Part shown: positions 8,303 to 17,082 of the stretch, piece after piece | Position numbering within the stretch: the first letter of the stretch is position 1 | Layout of the letters: each line of letters opens with the position of its first letter | Assembly (NCBI GenBank): GCA_963816555.1 | Contig: CAWFLD010000020.1 | Location: 160,699 to 224,698 of the forward strand | Length of the DNA: 64,000 bases | Direction of reading: 5' to 3' | DNA from: Lutibaculum sp963816555 | GTDB lineage: Bacteria; Pseudomonadota; Alphaproteobacteria; Rhizobiales; Tepidamorphaceae | Notes under the pieces: generated by a model | The model's input: the letters and a program-made list of their open reading frames with translations, nothing else | Told to the model about the DNA's origin: nothing | Database searches by the model: none | Position numbers and translations under genes: made by a program

Positions 8303-9337
8303 CTATTTCTGGAGCTGCGTCCAGATCTGCGTGTACATCTGCTGCACCTTCGGGTCGCAGGTGCCGCTGAAGTGGCCGGCATCGGCGAACTCGTCGGGCA
8401 CGTTGATCTCGGGCGCGTCGAGCATGTCTTCCGGCATGTACTTCTGGGAGCCCTTGATGCCGTTCGCGTAGCGGGCGAAGGCCGAGATCATCGCGGCGTT
8501 CTCGGGGTCCATGATGAAGTTCTGGAAGAGCTTCGCGTTCTCCGGGTTCGGCGCGTCCTTCAGGACGGCGACGCTGTCCATCCACAGCGGGTAGCCTTCC
8601 TTCGGATAGCCGTACTTCACGTCCGGGTTCTGCTTGCGGGCGCGGAAGGTCGAGCCGTTCCAGTTGACGCTCGCCATCATGTCGCCGGCCGCCAGCTTCT
8701 CGGTCGTGCCGTAGTCCATCGACTGCCACTTCGGCCGCGCGGCCATCAGGTCGTCGCGGACCTTCTTGAGGATCTCCTTGTCGCCCGTGCAGTACTCGCC
8801 GCCCTCGTACATGATGGCCAGCGCCATGACGTCGGCCATCTCCGGCACGACGTTGATCTTGCCGACGAGCTCCTCCGGCGGGTCGAGGAAGATCTTCGAG
8901 GTGTTGATGTCGCCGTCATAGATCGACGTGTTCACCGCCATGCCGGTCGAGCCCCACTGCCACGGCACCGAATAGTGGCGGCCCGGATCCCAGGAGACGT
9001 CCACCCAGCGCTCGTCGACGTTCTTGAAGTTCTCCATCTGGTCGGGACGGCTCTCCAGCAGGAGGCCTTCCTTGATCCAGATCTGCATGAAGCTGTTCGA
9101 CGGCACGACGATGTCGAAGCCCGAGCCGCCCGCCTTCACCTTGGCGAGCGCGGTGTCGTTGGAATCGTAGTCGGTGACGGTGACGTCGACGTTGTACTTT
9201 TCCTCGAACTTCTTGATGAGGTCGGGATTGGTGTAGTTGCCCCAGTTGTAGATGTTCAGCTTGCCGTCGGCCGAGGCGAGGCTGGTCGAGGCGAGAAGCG
9301 CCATGGCGGCGAGCCCGCCCGCTGTTGTCCACTTCAT
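8303..9337 (-). CDS. potD: Polyamine ABC transporter substrate-binding protein
   Basis: Periplasmic binding protein of 344 residues with a signal peptide cut near 'SLASADG'. 'KLNIYNWGNYTNPDLIKKFEE' is the classic start of PotD/PotF proteins, and 'GFDIVVPSNSFMQIWIKEGLL' and 'PWQWGSTGMAVN' follow in order. It captures spermidine or putrescine for import. Last gene of the transporter operon, 34 bases behind potC. Which polyamine it prefers cannot be read from the sequence. Confidence 0.92.
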   Translation of the reverse strand: MKWTTAGGLAAMALLASTSLASADGKLNIYNWGNYTNPDLIKKFEEKYNVDVTVTDYDSNDTALAKVKAGGSGFDIVVPSNSFMQIWIKEGLLLESRPDQMENFKNVDERWVDVSWDPGRHYSVPWQWGSTGMAVNTSIYDGDINTSKIFLDPPEELVGKINVVPEMADVMALAIMYEGGEYCTGDKEILKKVRDDLMAARPKWQSMDYGTTEKLAAGDMMASVNWNGSTFRARKQNPDVKYGYPKEGYPLWMDSVAVLKDAPNPENAKLFQNFIMDPENAAMISAFARYANGIKGSQKYMPEDMLDAPEINVPDEFADAGHFSGTCDPKVQQMYTQIWTQLQK

Positions 9338-9371
9338 TGTCTAACCCTCTGCTTCTTGGTTCTTGGGTGCC

Positions 9372-10199
9372 CTACGGGGCGTTCTGCTTCTTTCCGCGGC
9401 TGAGAAAGAAGAACACGGTGACGAGCGCGATCGAGATCGCCAGGAACACGGCGGAGATCGCGTTCATCTCCGGCGTCACGATACGCCTGAGCTGGCCGAG
9501 CATGTAGGTCGGCAGCGTGTCCTGCCCGCCGGACTTGACGAGCTCGGTGATGACGACGTCGTCGAGCGAGATCACGAAGGCCAGCATGCCGCCGGCCAGG
9601 ATGCCGGGCGACAGGAGCGGCAGCGTGACCCGCCGGAAGGCCATCCACGGCGTCGCGTAGAGGTCGGCGGCGGCCGCCTCGAGCGTCGAGTCCATGCTCT
9701 CGAGCCGCGCCCGGATCGGCAGGTAGGCGAAGGGGATGCAGAAGGCGGTGTGCGCGACGATCAGGTAGCCGAGGCCGGAATAGCCGGTCCACACCTTGAT
9801 GGTCGCGAAGAAGATGAGCAGCGCCACGCCCGTCACGATCTCCGGCACCATCAGCGGCTGGTTGATCAGCACGTAGACCGTCGTCATGCCGCGGAACGGC
9901 TTGGTGCGCGTGGTGCCGAGCGCGGCCGCCGTCGCCACGCAGGTGGCGACCACGGCGGCGACGCTGGCGATGATCAGCGAGCGGATCGAGGCGTCCTGCA
10001 CGCGCTCGTTGTTCCAGGCCGAGAGGTACCAGCGCCAGGAGAAGCCGCCCCAGTCGCTCATCGACATCGAGTCGTTGAAGGAGAAGGCGACGAGGGTGAG
10101 GATCGGCGCGTAGAGGCAGACGAAGCAGATCACGGCGATCGTCGGGAAGCCCGGCATGTGCCGGATCCGGAAGGGCTTCACGCGTCGTCCCTCAGCCAT
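9372..10199 (-). CDS. potC: Polyamine ABC transporter permease PotC/PotI
   Basis: A 275-residue inner-membrane permease with six hydrophobic helices. The permease coupling loop 'EAAAADLYATPWMAFRRVTLPLL' and 'AFVISLDDVVITELV' are typical of PotC/PotI. The start ATG at 10197-10199 overlaps the last codons of potB by 8 bases; an 11-codon longer frame would overlap more and looks unnatural. Works with PotB as the membrane channel. Confidence 0.92.
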   Translation of the reverse strand: MAEGRRVKPFRIRHMPGFPTIAVICFVCLYAPILTLVAFSFNDSMSMSDWGGFSWRWYLSAWNNERVQDASIRSLIIASVAAVVATCVATAAALGTTRTKPFRGMTTVYVLINQPLMVPEIVTGVALLIFFATIKVWTGYSGLGYLIVAHTAFCIPFAYLPIRARLESMDSTLEAAAADLYATPWMAFRRVTLPLLSPGILAGGMLAFVISLDDVVITELVKSGGQDTLPTYMLGQLRRIVTPEMNAISAVFLAISIALVTVFFFLSRGKKQNAP

Positions 10200-11166
10200 G
10201 CGAGGCTCCCGAGCGGGTGGCGCTGCGGACATAGACGAGCAGCGCGGCCATCACGATGACGAGCAGCGTGATCGACAGCGCCGCGCCGAGCGGCCAGTTG
10301 CGCCCCTGCCCGAACTGCAGCTCGATCAGGTTGCCGAGCATCAGGTTCTTGCCGCCGCCGAGCACGCGGGGCGTCACGTAGGCGCCGAGGCAGGGGATGA
10401 AGACGAGGATGGAGCCGGCGACGAGGCCTGGCTTCACGAGCGGCAGGATCACCCGCCTGAGCGTCTGGAAGCGGCCGGCATAGAGGTCGTAGGACGCCTC
10501 GACCAGGCGGAAGTCGAGCTTCTCCATCGAGGCGTAGAGCGGCAGCACCATCAGCGGCAGGTAGACATAGGTCATGCCGATCATGATGGCGAAGTCGGTG
10601 AACAGCATCTGGATCGGCGCCTGGATCAGCCCGGTCTTGAGGAGGATCATGTTGATGAACCCCTCGTTGCGGATCAGCTCCATGATCGCGAAGGTGCGGA
10701 TCAGGAGGTTCGTCCAGAACGGGATGGTGACCAGGAACAGCCACAGCGAGCGCTGCCGGTCGGGCCGCGTCGCGATGAAGTAGGCGGTCGGGAACCCGAA
10801 GATCACCGAGGCGACGGTCGTCAGGAAGGACAGCCTGAGCGAGCGCCAGAGGATCGACAGGTGCGCGTCGGCGAAGCTGATCGTGTCGTCGAAGATGTCG
10901 CGCTGGAACAGGACCTGGAACCAGCCCTTCGTCGAGAAGTGCCACTCGATGCCGCCATAGTCGCCCGCCGTCAGGAAGGAATAGACGAGCATGATCAAGA
11001 GCGGCCCGGAGGCCGCGAAGATCAGGATGACGAGCGCCGGCGACACGAGCAGCCAGTTGGCGCGCAGCGAGCGGCGCTCGGCGCGGGCCGCCTCCTCGGC
11101 GTGGTGGGCCTCGATCCGGGGCGGTGCCGCCACCTCTTCGGGCTCCGGAGCGGTCGTCTCCGCCAT
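10192..11166 (-). CDS. potB: Polyamine ABC transporter permease PotB/PotH
   Basis: A 324-residue permease. After a charged cytoplasmic N-terminus come the first helix ('NWLLVSPALVILIFAASGPL') and the family motif 'VEASYDLYAGRFQTLRRVILPL' with 'FIPCLGAYVTPRVLGGGKN', diagnostic of PotB/PotH. The ATG at 11164-11166 lies two bases behind the potA stop, which indicates translational coupling. The open frame extends far upstream over potA but is only a shadow there. Confidence 0.92.
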   Translation of the reverse strand: MAETTAPEPEEVAAPPRIEAHHAEEAARAERRSLRANWLLVSPALVILIFAASGPLLIMLVYSFLTAGDYGGIEWHFSTKGWFQVLFQRDIFDDTISFADAHLSILWRSLRLSFLTTVASVIFGFPTAYFIATRPDRQRSLWLFLVTIPFWTNLLIRTFAIMELIRNEGFINMILLKTGLIQAPIQMLFTDFAIMIGMTYVYLPLMVLPLYASMEKLDFRLVEASYDLYAGRFQTLRRVILPLVKPGLVAGSILVFIPCLGAYVTPRVLGGGKNLMLGNLIELQFGQGRNWPLGAALSITLLVIVMAALLVYVRSATRSGASHG

Positions 11167-11168
11167 CC

Positions 11169-12362
11169 TCAGTCCCTCAGCACCTGGGCGGAGCCCTCGC
11201 CGATCTCGATCCCGACCTCGCGGCCCGGCTGGAAGCTCGCCTCGGCGCCGCGCCGGTTCTGCAGGCGCACGATGAACTCGGAATCGTCGGACAGCCGCAC
11301 GTGGTAGTGCGTGTCGGTGCCGAAATAGACGACGTTGTCGAGCGTGCCGCTCAGCGCGGCGGAAGCCGTGTCGGCGGTGAGCGTGGCGTGCTCCGGCCGC
11401 ACGACGACCGAGACGCGTCCCGTCGGCCGGTGGCCCTCCGGAAGCCCGGCGCGGATCGTCGCGCCGGAGGGCAGGCGCACCTCGGCGCCGCCCGCGTCGG
11501 CGGAGACGATCTCGCCCTCGATGAAGTTCGATTCGCCGATGAAGTCCGCCACGAAGCGCTCGGACGGCTGGTCGTAGATCTCGCGCGGGCTGCCGATCTG
11601 CAGGATGTTGCCCTCGCTCATGACCGCGATGCGGTCCGACATGGTGAGGGCCTCTTCCTGGTCGTGCGTCACGAAGATGAAGGTGATGCCGGTCTCGTTC
11701 TGCAGCCGCTTCAGCTCGATCTGCATCTCCTTGCGCAGCTTGTAGTCGAGCGCCGAGAGCGGCTCGTCGAGCAGCAGGACCTCCGGCTGCGGCGCCAGCG
11801 CCCGGGCGAGCGCGACGCGCTGCTGCTGGCCGCCCGAGATCTGGCTCGTCTGGCGCCGGGCGAGATGCTCCATCCGGACGAGCTTCAGCATGCGGTCGAC
11901 CGTCTCCTGCACCTCCGCCTTCGGGCGGCGCAGCATCTCGAGGCCGAAGGCGATGTTCTCCGCCACCGTCATGTGCGGGAACAGCGCGTAGCTCTGGAAC
12001 ACGGTGTTGACCGGCCGCGCGTAGGGCGGCAGCGGCGAGATGTCGCGGCCGTTGAGGCGGATTTCGCCGGTGGAGGGATGCTCGAAGCCCGCGATCAGCC
12101 GGAGAAGGGTCGTCTTGCCGCAGCCCGACGGGCCGAGCAGCGTGAAGAACTCGTTCTGTCGGATGTCGATCGACACTTCGTCGACGGCGCGGAACGCGTC
12201 CGCGCCCGTCCCGAAGACCTTGCTCACGCCGTGCAGCGCGATCGCCACGGGCGCTGGCTCGCCGGCCGCGGGGGCGGCCGACGCATGTGGCACGGCGCCC
12301 TGCGCCGTCGGTTCGCTCGTCACGCTTTGCAGGATCAAACCCTCCCGAACTCCGACCGTCAT
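11169..12362 (-). CDS. potA: Polyamine ABC transporter ATPase PotA
   Basis: A 397-residue ATPase. Walker A 'GPSGCGKTT', signature 'ISGGQQQRVALARALA', Walker B 'VLLLDEPLSALDYKLRKEM' and switch His 'FVTHDQEEALTMSDR' are intact, followed by a C-terminal TOBE regulatory region ('FIGESNFIEGEIVSADAGG'). First gene of the potABCD operon on the minus strand. About 45 residues precede the nucleotide-binding domain, somewhat long; a shorter start may be used. Confidence 0.92.
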   Translation of the reverse strand: MTVGVREGLILQSVTSEPTAQGAVPHASAAPAAGEPAPVAIALHGVSKVFGTGADAFRAVDEVSIDIRQNEFFTLLGPSGCGKTTLLRLIAGFEHPSTGEIRLNGRDISPLPPYARPVNTVFQSYALFPHMTVAENIAFGLEMLRRPKAEVQETVDRMLKLVRMEHLARRQTSQISGGQQQRVALARALAPQPEVLLLDEPLSALDYKLRKEMQIELKRLQNETGITFIFVTHDQEEALTMSDRIAVMSEGNILQIGSPREIYDQPSERFVADFIGESNFIEGEIVSADAGGAEVRLPSGATIRAGLPEGHRPTGRVSVVVRPEHATLTADTASAALSGTLDNVVYFGTDTHYHVRLSDDSEFIVRLQNRRGAEASFQPGREVGIEIGEGSAQVLRD

Positions 12363-12587
12363 GCTGCCCCTGAAGGCGCGCCGGGGTCAATCCGCCGCGA
12401 CCGGCCCTCGTGTCGCCGATCCTGCGGAAGTTCCTGTGGTTTTTCGCATGATGTGCGGCTTTCGCCGCGATCGGCCCGTCAATCGGGCAGGTGCCGCCGG
12501 TGCGGGCATGGGCTGCCCGGATTTTCCGCCGGAGGCGTCGTGGAGGGTGGAGAGTGAGAAGGCGAGGGGGAGGCAGAGGCAGACGGA

Positions 12588-12613
12588 GAGGCGGGGCCGG
12601 CAGGCCCCGCCTC
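12588..12613 (-). terminator. Hairpin terminator behind betT
   Basis: A perfect 11-bp inverted repeat ('gaggcggggcc' and its complement, loop 'ggca') begins ten bases past the betT stop. A pyrimidine-rich tract follows on the minus strand. Fits a GC-rich intrinsic terminator. Confidence 0.65.
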
Positions 12614-12622
12614 GGGGGAGGG

Positions 12623-14684
12623 TCACTCGGCGGGAGAGCCCTCGGGAAGCGCGTCGACCACGTATTCGGGCTCCGGCGCGGTCAGGTAGAGCGCCGTGCG
12701 ATGCGAATGCATCATGGTCTGGTAGCGGTCGTACTGGGCCAGGATGTCGGTGATGAGCTGTTCCTTCGTGAAGCCCATCACGTCGTAGCCCCGGCTGCCG
12801 TCGCCGAAATAGGTGCGCGCCCACCAGTGGTGCGGCCGCTTCGTCTCGCCGCGGCTCAGCTCGCCCGCCGTGAACGCCGCGATCAGGTGGCGGCGCGGGT
12901 GGATGCCGTAGAGGAAGTTGCGCACCTCGGCCGACACCACCGAGAGGCGCGACGCCCTCCTCGTTGTCCTCGGCGACCTGGGCGTCGAGCCCCTTCTTGC
13001 GCATCTCCTCGGCGACCTCCTCGAGCGCGGGCCGCGCGGTCTCGGAGATGAAGCGCGCGATGTCCTCGCGGCTCGCCTGGTGCAGGATGAGGCCGAGCCT
13101 GGTCGTCCAGGGCAGCTCGGTCGCGGGGAAGGCCGCGGCCGGCCCGAGGCGAGGCTGCAGCCGGGCGACGTCGGCGCTCATGCCCTTCATCAGGCCGTAG
13201 ACCAGCATCAGCATGACGATCACGAAGGGCAGGGCCGAGATCAGCGTCATGGTCTGCAGCGCGGTCAGGCCGCCGGCCATCAGCAGGAGCGCGGCGCACA
13301 CGCCCTCGAGCACGGCCCAGTAGACGCGGGCCAGCACCGGGGCATCCTCCTTGCCGCCGGCGGCCAGCGTCTCGACGACGAGGGAGCCGGAGTCCGACGA
13401 GGTGACGAAGAAGATCGTCACGAGAAGGATCGCCAGGCCCGAGGTGATCGCCGTGCCGGGCAGGAACTCGAAGAACTGGAACAGCGCGGTGGCGATGTCG
13501 GAGTTCACCTCCTCGGCGATCTTGCCGGCGGCGGCGCCCATGTCGAGCTCGATGCCGGTGTTGCCGAAGACCGTCATCCACAGGAAGGTGAAGAGCGGCG
13601 GGATGAACAGCACCGACAGGACGAACTCGCGCACCGTGCGGCCCCGCGAGATGCGGGCGATGAACATGCCGACGAAGGGCGACCACGCGATCCACCACGA
13701 CCAGTAGAACAGCGTCCAGTTGTCGATCCACTTGTTCGGCTCGTAGGCGTAGATCGTGAAGGTGCGCTGGAAGAAGTGGCCGAGATAGTCGCCGATGTTC
13801 TGCGGGAAGGCGCCGAGCAGGAAGACCGTCGGGCCGACCACCAGCACGAACAGCATCAGCAGCACGGCGAGGATCAGGTTCGCCTCCGACAGCCGCCGGA
13901 TCCCGACGTCGAGCCCGGAAACGACCGACGTCGTGGCCATCGAGGTGATGATCGCGATCAGGACGATCTGCATCCACGTCGCGTTCGGGATGCCGAAGAG
14001 GTAGTGCAGGCCGGCATTCACCTGCATCACGCCGAGGCCGAGCGAGGTGGCGACGCCGAACAGCGTGCCGACGATGGCGAACACGTCCACCACGTCGCCG
14101 ATCGGCCCGTAGATCTTGTTCTTGAAGATCGGGTAGAGGCCCGACCGCACCGCCAGCGGCAGGTGGTAGCGATAGGAGAAATAGGCGAGCGACAGGCCGA
14201 CCACGGAGTAGATGGCCCAGGCGTGGAAGCCCCAGTGGAAGAACGTGTAGCGCATCGCGTTGCGCGCGGCGTCGATCGTGCCGGCCTCGCCGGTCGGCGG
14301 GTTGGAGTAGTGCATCACCGGCTCGGCGACGCCGTAGAACATCAACCCGATGCCCATGCCCGCCGCGAACAGCATGGCGAGCCAGGTCAGGTAGTTGTAT
14401 TCCGGCTCCGAATCGTCGGTGCCCAGCCGCAGCTGGCCGAAGCGGCTGAGCGCGATGTAGAGCATCGAGATGACGAACACGCCGACGGCCAGGATGTAGA
14501 GCCAGCCGAAGCCGTCCAGGATGTGCGACTGGATGCTCGAGAAGATCGACTCCGCCCGGTCCGGGAAGACGAGCCCGATCGCCAGGAAGAAGAAGATGAT
14601 GGCGCTCGCGCCGTAGAAGACCGGCGGGTGGAAGTGGGCGGCTATGCCTTTGCCGGGTCGTGCGAAACTGGGTGCGTCGCTCAC
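12623..14684 (-). CDS. betT: BCCT family choline/betaine transporter BetT (frameshifted)
   Basis: A 12-helix transporter of about 686 residues that imports choline or betaine for osmoprotection. Family marks include 'MGIGLMFYGVAEPVMHY', 'FFHWGFHAWAIYSVVGLSL' and the Trp-rich 'LFYWSWWIAWSPFVGMFIAR'. The long cytoplasmic tail ('RPHHWWARTYFGDGSRGYDVM') is typical of the osmoregulated BetT branch. One extra base near 12947 splits the tail from the body; removing it gives 'EEGVALSVVSAEVRNFLYGI'. GTG start at 14682-14684 behind a purine-rich 'aagagagagaga' site; an ATG at 14759 would add 25 poorly conserved residues. Confidence 0.88.
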
Positions 14685-14860
14685 GTTTCTCTCTCTCTTG
14701 CCATGATAGCTCGAGGTCGGGGCCTGGAGCAGTGCTACGTTCGCCGCAGCTTGATGCATGCCTTTGCCGCTGCGTCAGGTCGGAAGGACCTGTTGTGGCG
14801 GAAATGCGGCATATGCCCGCAAACGCCGGCTGCTGCTGATGGTTCCGTTCCGGACCCGAC

Positions 14861-16045
14861 TCAGTCGTCGGCGGGGGAAAGCGCGGTGTAGTAGGCGGCC
14901 ACGGAGTCCATGTCTTCCGGCGTGAGATTGCGCGCGGCGGCCTCCATGAGGTGCGCATAGGGCGTTCCGCCGCGCTTTTCGTCGTGCCAGAGCCCCAGTT
15001 GCCGCCTCACGTATTCGTGACGCTGGCCTGCGAGGTTCGGGAAGACGGGGTTGTGCTTCGTGCGGCCCGGGCCGTGGCAGGAGGCGCAGGCGGGCACGTT
15101 GCGCTCCGGCACGCCGTGCAGGGCGATGCGCCGGCCCCTCTCCACGAGATCCGCGGAGAGGAAGGACGAGCCGGGATCGGGCGTCCCGGCCGGCTGCTGC
15201 GCGTAGAACTTCGCGAGGGTCAGGATCTCGAGGTCCGACAGGCCGCTCGCCTGCAGCTGCATCATCCCGCTCGAGCGGGTCGCGTCCGCGTAGGCGCGCA
15301 GCGACGCCAGCAGGTAGGCCTCGCGCTGCAGGTCGAGGCGGGGGATCAGGGCGCTGCCGCGGCCCTTGCCGTCGTAGCCGTGGCAGCGGGCGCAGTTCTC
15401 GATCAGCGGCAGGATCGGGTCGCTCAGGCCGCGCAGCCGGGCAGCCGCCTCCATGCCCCGCGGGTCGGCCGCCGGTCCGAGCGCCAGCCGCCCGTACTCC
15501 TCCGCGCCCATGCCCGGCAGGCGCTGCAGGAACGCGACCACCGCCCAGATCTCCTCGTCGCGGCCCTCGCCGTGCTCGAAGCTGCGGCGCCGGTCCGGCC
15601 AGGCCGGCATGCCGGTGAACTTCACGCCGTGCCTGACGATCCAGAAGAGCTGGCCCGGCTCCCAGTCCGGCACCTTCCGCGCGAGGTCCGGCGGATGCGG
15701 CGTCATCTCCAGCGCCACCGGGTTGCGGGGCGCCGCCGGCGAGCCGTGGCAGGGCGCGCAGCCCGTCTCGAAGTGGCCGGCGCCGGCCTGCACGAGGCCC
15801 ATGTCGTCGAGCGGCGGCGTCTCGATCCCCAGCGCGTGGAACTTCACCGACTGCCGCATCACCGTGTGCAGCACGATGTCGGTGATCTTCCAGTGGCCCG
15901 AGCTCGCCGCGATGTTGAAGAGGCCGAGGCCGAGGAAGAGGCCGACGGCGATCCCGGCCGCGGCGCCGAGGACGACGAGCTTGAGAAGGTCGCGGCGGAG
16001 ATTGCCGGGCTCGCGCCAGTCGCGGAAGGCGTCGCGGATCCTCAT
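14861..16045 (-). CDS. Membrane-anchored tri-heme cytochrome c
   Basis: A 394-residue protein with one N-terminal membrane helix (about residues 20-45) and three heme-c attachment sites: CAPCH, CARCH and CASCH, each in its own cytochrome-c-like domain facing the periplasm. The last domain has the usual 'FPNLAGQRHEYVRRQL' segment. Last gene of the oxidase operon, its start overlapping the end of the CtaG-like gene (ATGA). Probable role: electron transfer to the oxidase from a donor dehydrogenase or bc1 complex; the donor is unknown. Domain order resembles multi-heme cytochromes of dehydrogenase complexes. Confidence 0.85.
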   Translation of the reverse strand: MRIRDAFRDWREPGNLRRDLLKLVVLGAAAGIAVGLFLGLGLFNIAASSGHWKITDIVLHTVMRQSVKFHALGIETPPLDDMGLVQAGAGHFETGCAPCHGSPAAPRNPVALEMTPHPPDLARKVPDWEPGQLFWIVRHGVKFTGMPAWPDRRRSFEHGEGRDEEIWAVVAFLQRLPGMGAEEYGRLALGPAADPRGMEAAARLRGLSDPILPLIENCARCHGYDGKGRGSALIPRLDLQREAYLLASLRAYADATRSSGMMQLQASGLSDLEILTLAKFYAQQPAGTPDPGSSFLSADLVERGRRIALHGVPERNVPACASCHGPGRTKHNPVFPNLAGQRHEYVRRQLGLWHDEKRGGTPYAHLMEAAARNLTPEDMDSVAAYYTALSPADD

Positions 16046-16686
16046 GCGCCGTGCTCCTGCGCCGGGGAAGCCGCCGGCGCCCTGAGCAGGCGGCGGGCGA
16101 GCACCAGCCCGCCGGCGAGATAGGCGAGGCCGCCGACGGCGAGCATCAGCGTGCCGCCGAGCTGCTGATCCTGCAGCGGCGTCACGTTCAGGATCTCGTC
16201 GAGCCCGGTCGGCGGCCGGCACAGGACGCGCGGCGCGAGCAGGAAGAGCGCCCCGAGAAGCGTCATGTGCATCGACGTCAGGAGGAGCGCGGCCACGCCG
16301 GCGGCGGCGCGCGCGCGGTCGCGGACCGGGCCGCCGAAGGCCGACAGCCAGACGAGCAGGCCGGCGCACAGGAAGCTCGCCTGCTCCGCCGCGAAGCCCG
16401 CGTCGGAAGCGCGCGCGGCGAGGTGCGGCGCCGGGGCGTGCCAGCCCCAGACGACGAAGAACTCGATGACGAGCGCCGTCAGCGGCGCGAACAGCCACGG
16501 CGCGTGGCCCGTCGGGTCGTAGGCGGTGCCGGCGAGGCCGAAGGCGATCAGCGGCGCGACGACCGCGACCAGGGCGACGTGCAGCACCATGTGGGCGGTG
16601 AAGCTGCCGGTCGTCATCTGCGGCAGCGGGCCGGCCCAGGCGGCGGCGAGGATGAGGCAGGCGAGGACGAATGAGCCGCGTCGCAT
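16042..16686 (-). CDS. ctaG: Cytochrome c oxidase assembly factor CtaG (caa3-type, membrane)
   Basis: A 214-residue protein with about six hydrophobic helices and conserved His residues ('FTAHMVLHVALVAVVAPL', 'FFVVWGWHAPAPH', 'LLTSMHMTLLGALFLLA'). These mark the membrane CtaG family (DUF1404-like, caa3_CtaG), thought to help copper insertion or assembly of the oxidase. It differs from the Cox11-type protein that is also called CtaG. Four bases behind the preceding membrane protein gene and overlapping the cytochrome gene by four. Confidence 0.85.
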   Translation of the reverse strand: MRRGSFVLACLILAAAWAGPLPQMTTGSFTAHMVLHVALVAVVAPLIAFGLAGTAYDPTGHAPWLFAPLTALVIEFFVVWGWHAPAPHLAARASDAGFAAEQASFLCAGLLVWLSAFGGPVRDRARAAAGVAALLLTSMHMTLLGALFLLAPRVLCRPPTGLDEILNVTPLQDQQLGGTLMLAVGGLAYLAGGLVLARRLLRAPAASPAQEHGA

Positions 16687-16690
16687 GGCG

Positions 16691-17077
16691 TCACCGGCAC
16701 GTCGAGAGGAAGAGGGCGGGGATCGCGACGTAGACCGTCGCCACGGCGCTCAGGGCGCAGAGCAGGAAGGTCGCGCGGCTGAGGAAGGCGTGCCGCGCGG
16801 CGACGGTGTCGTCGTCGTGGCGCGGCTCCTCCTCGACGGTGAAGCCCCACTGGTTGTGGACCCGCAGGCTGACGAGGCCGATCGCGGCGAGCGCCACGGC
16901 GGTCGCCGCCGCGATCACCATCCGCGGCGTGGCGAGCCCCGTTTCCGGCAGCTTGGCGCACCAGATCGCGGTGAAGACGTAGCAGACGAGGAAATGCGCG
17001 GCCCAGATCGTCGGGGCGGCGGCGAGGCCGAGGAGCCGGTCGTCGCGCCGCGGCTGCGGCTCGTCGGTGATGCGCAT
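16691..17077 (-). CDS. Small membrane protein of the oxidase operon
   Basis: Not assigned to a named family. 128 residues with three hydrophobic helices: 'IWAAHFLVCYVFTAIWCA', 'MVIAAATAVALAAIGLVSL' and 'FLLCALSAVATVYVAIPAL'. It follows the fused ctaD-ctaE gene by five bases and precedes ctaG by four, so it is surely co-transcribed. Proteins of this size and topology recur at this operon position; an accessory or assembly role is inference. Confidence 0.75.
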   Translation of the reverse strand: MRITDEPQPRRDDRLLGLAAAPTIWAAHFLVCYVFTAIWCAKLPETGLATPRMVIAAATAVALAAIGLVSLRVHNQWGFTVEEEPRHDDDTVAARHAFLSRATFLLCALSAVATVYVAIPALFLSTCR

Positions 17078-17082
17078 CGTGC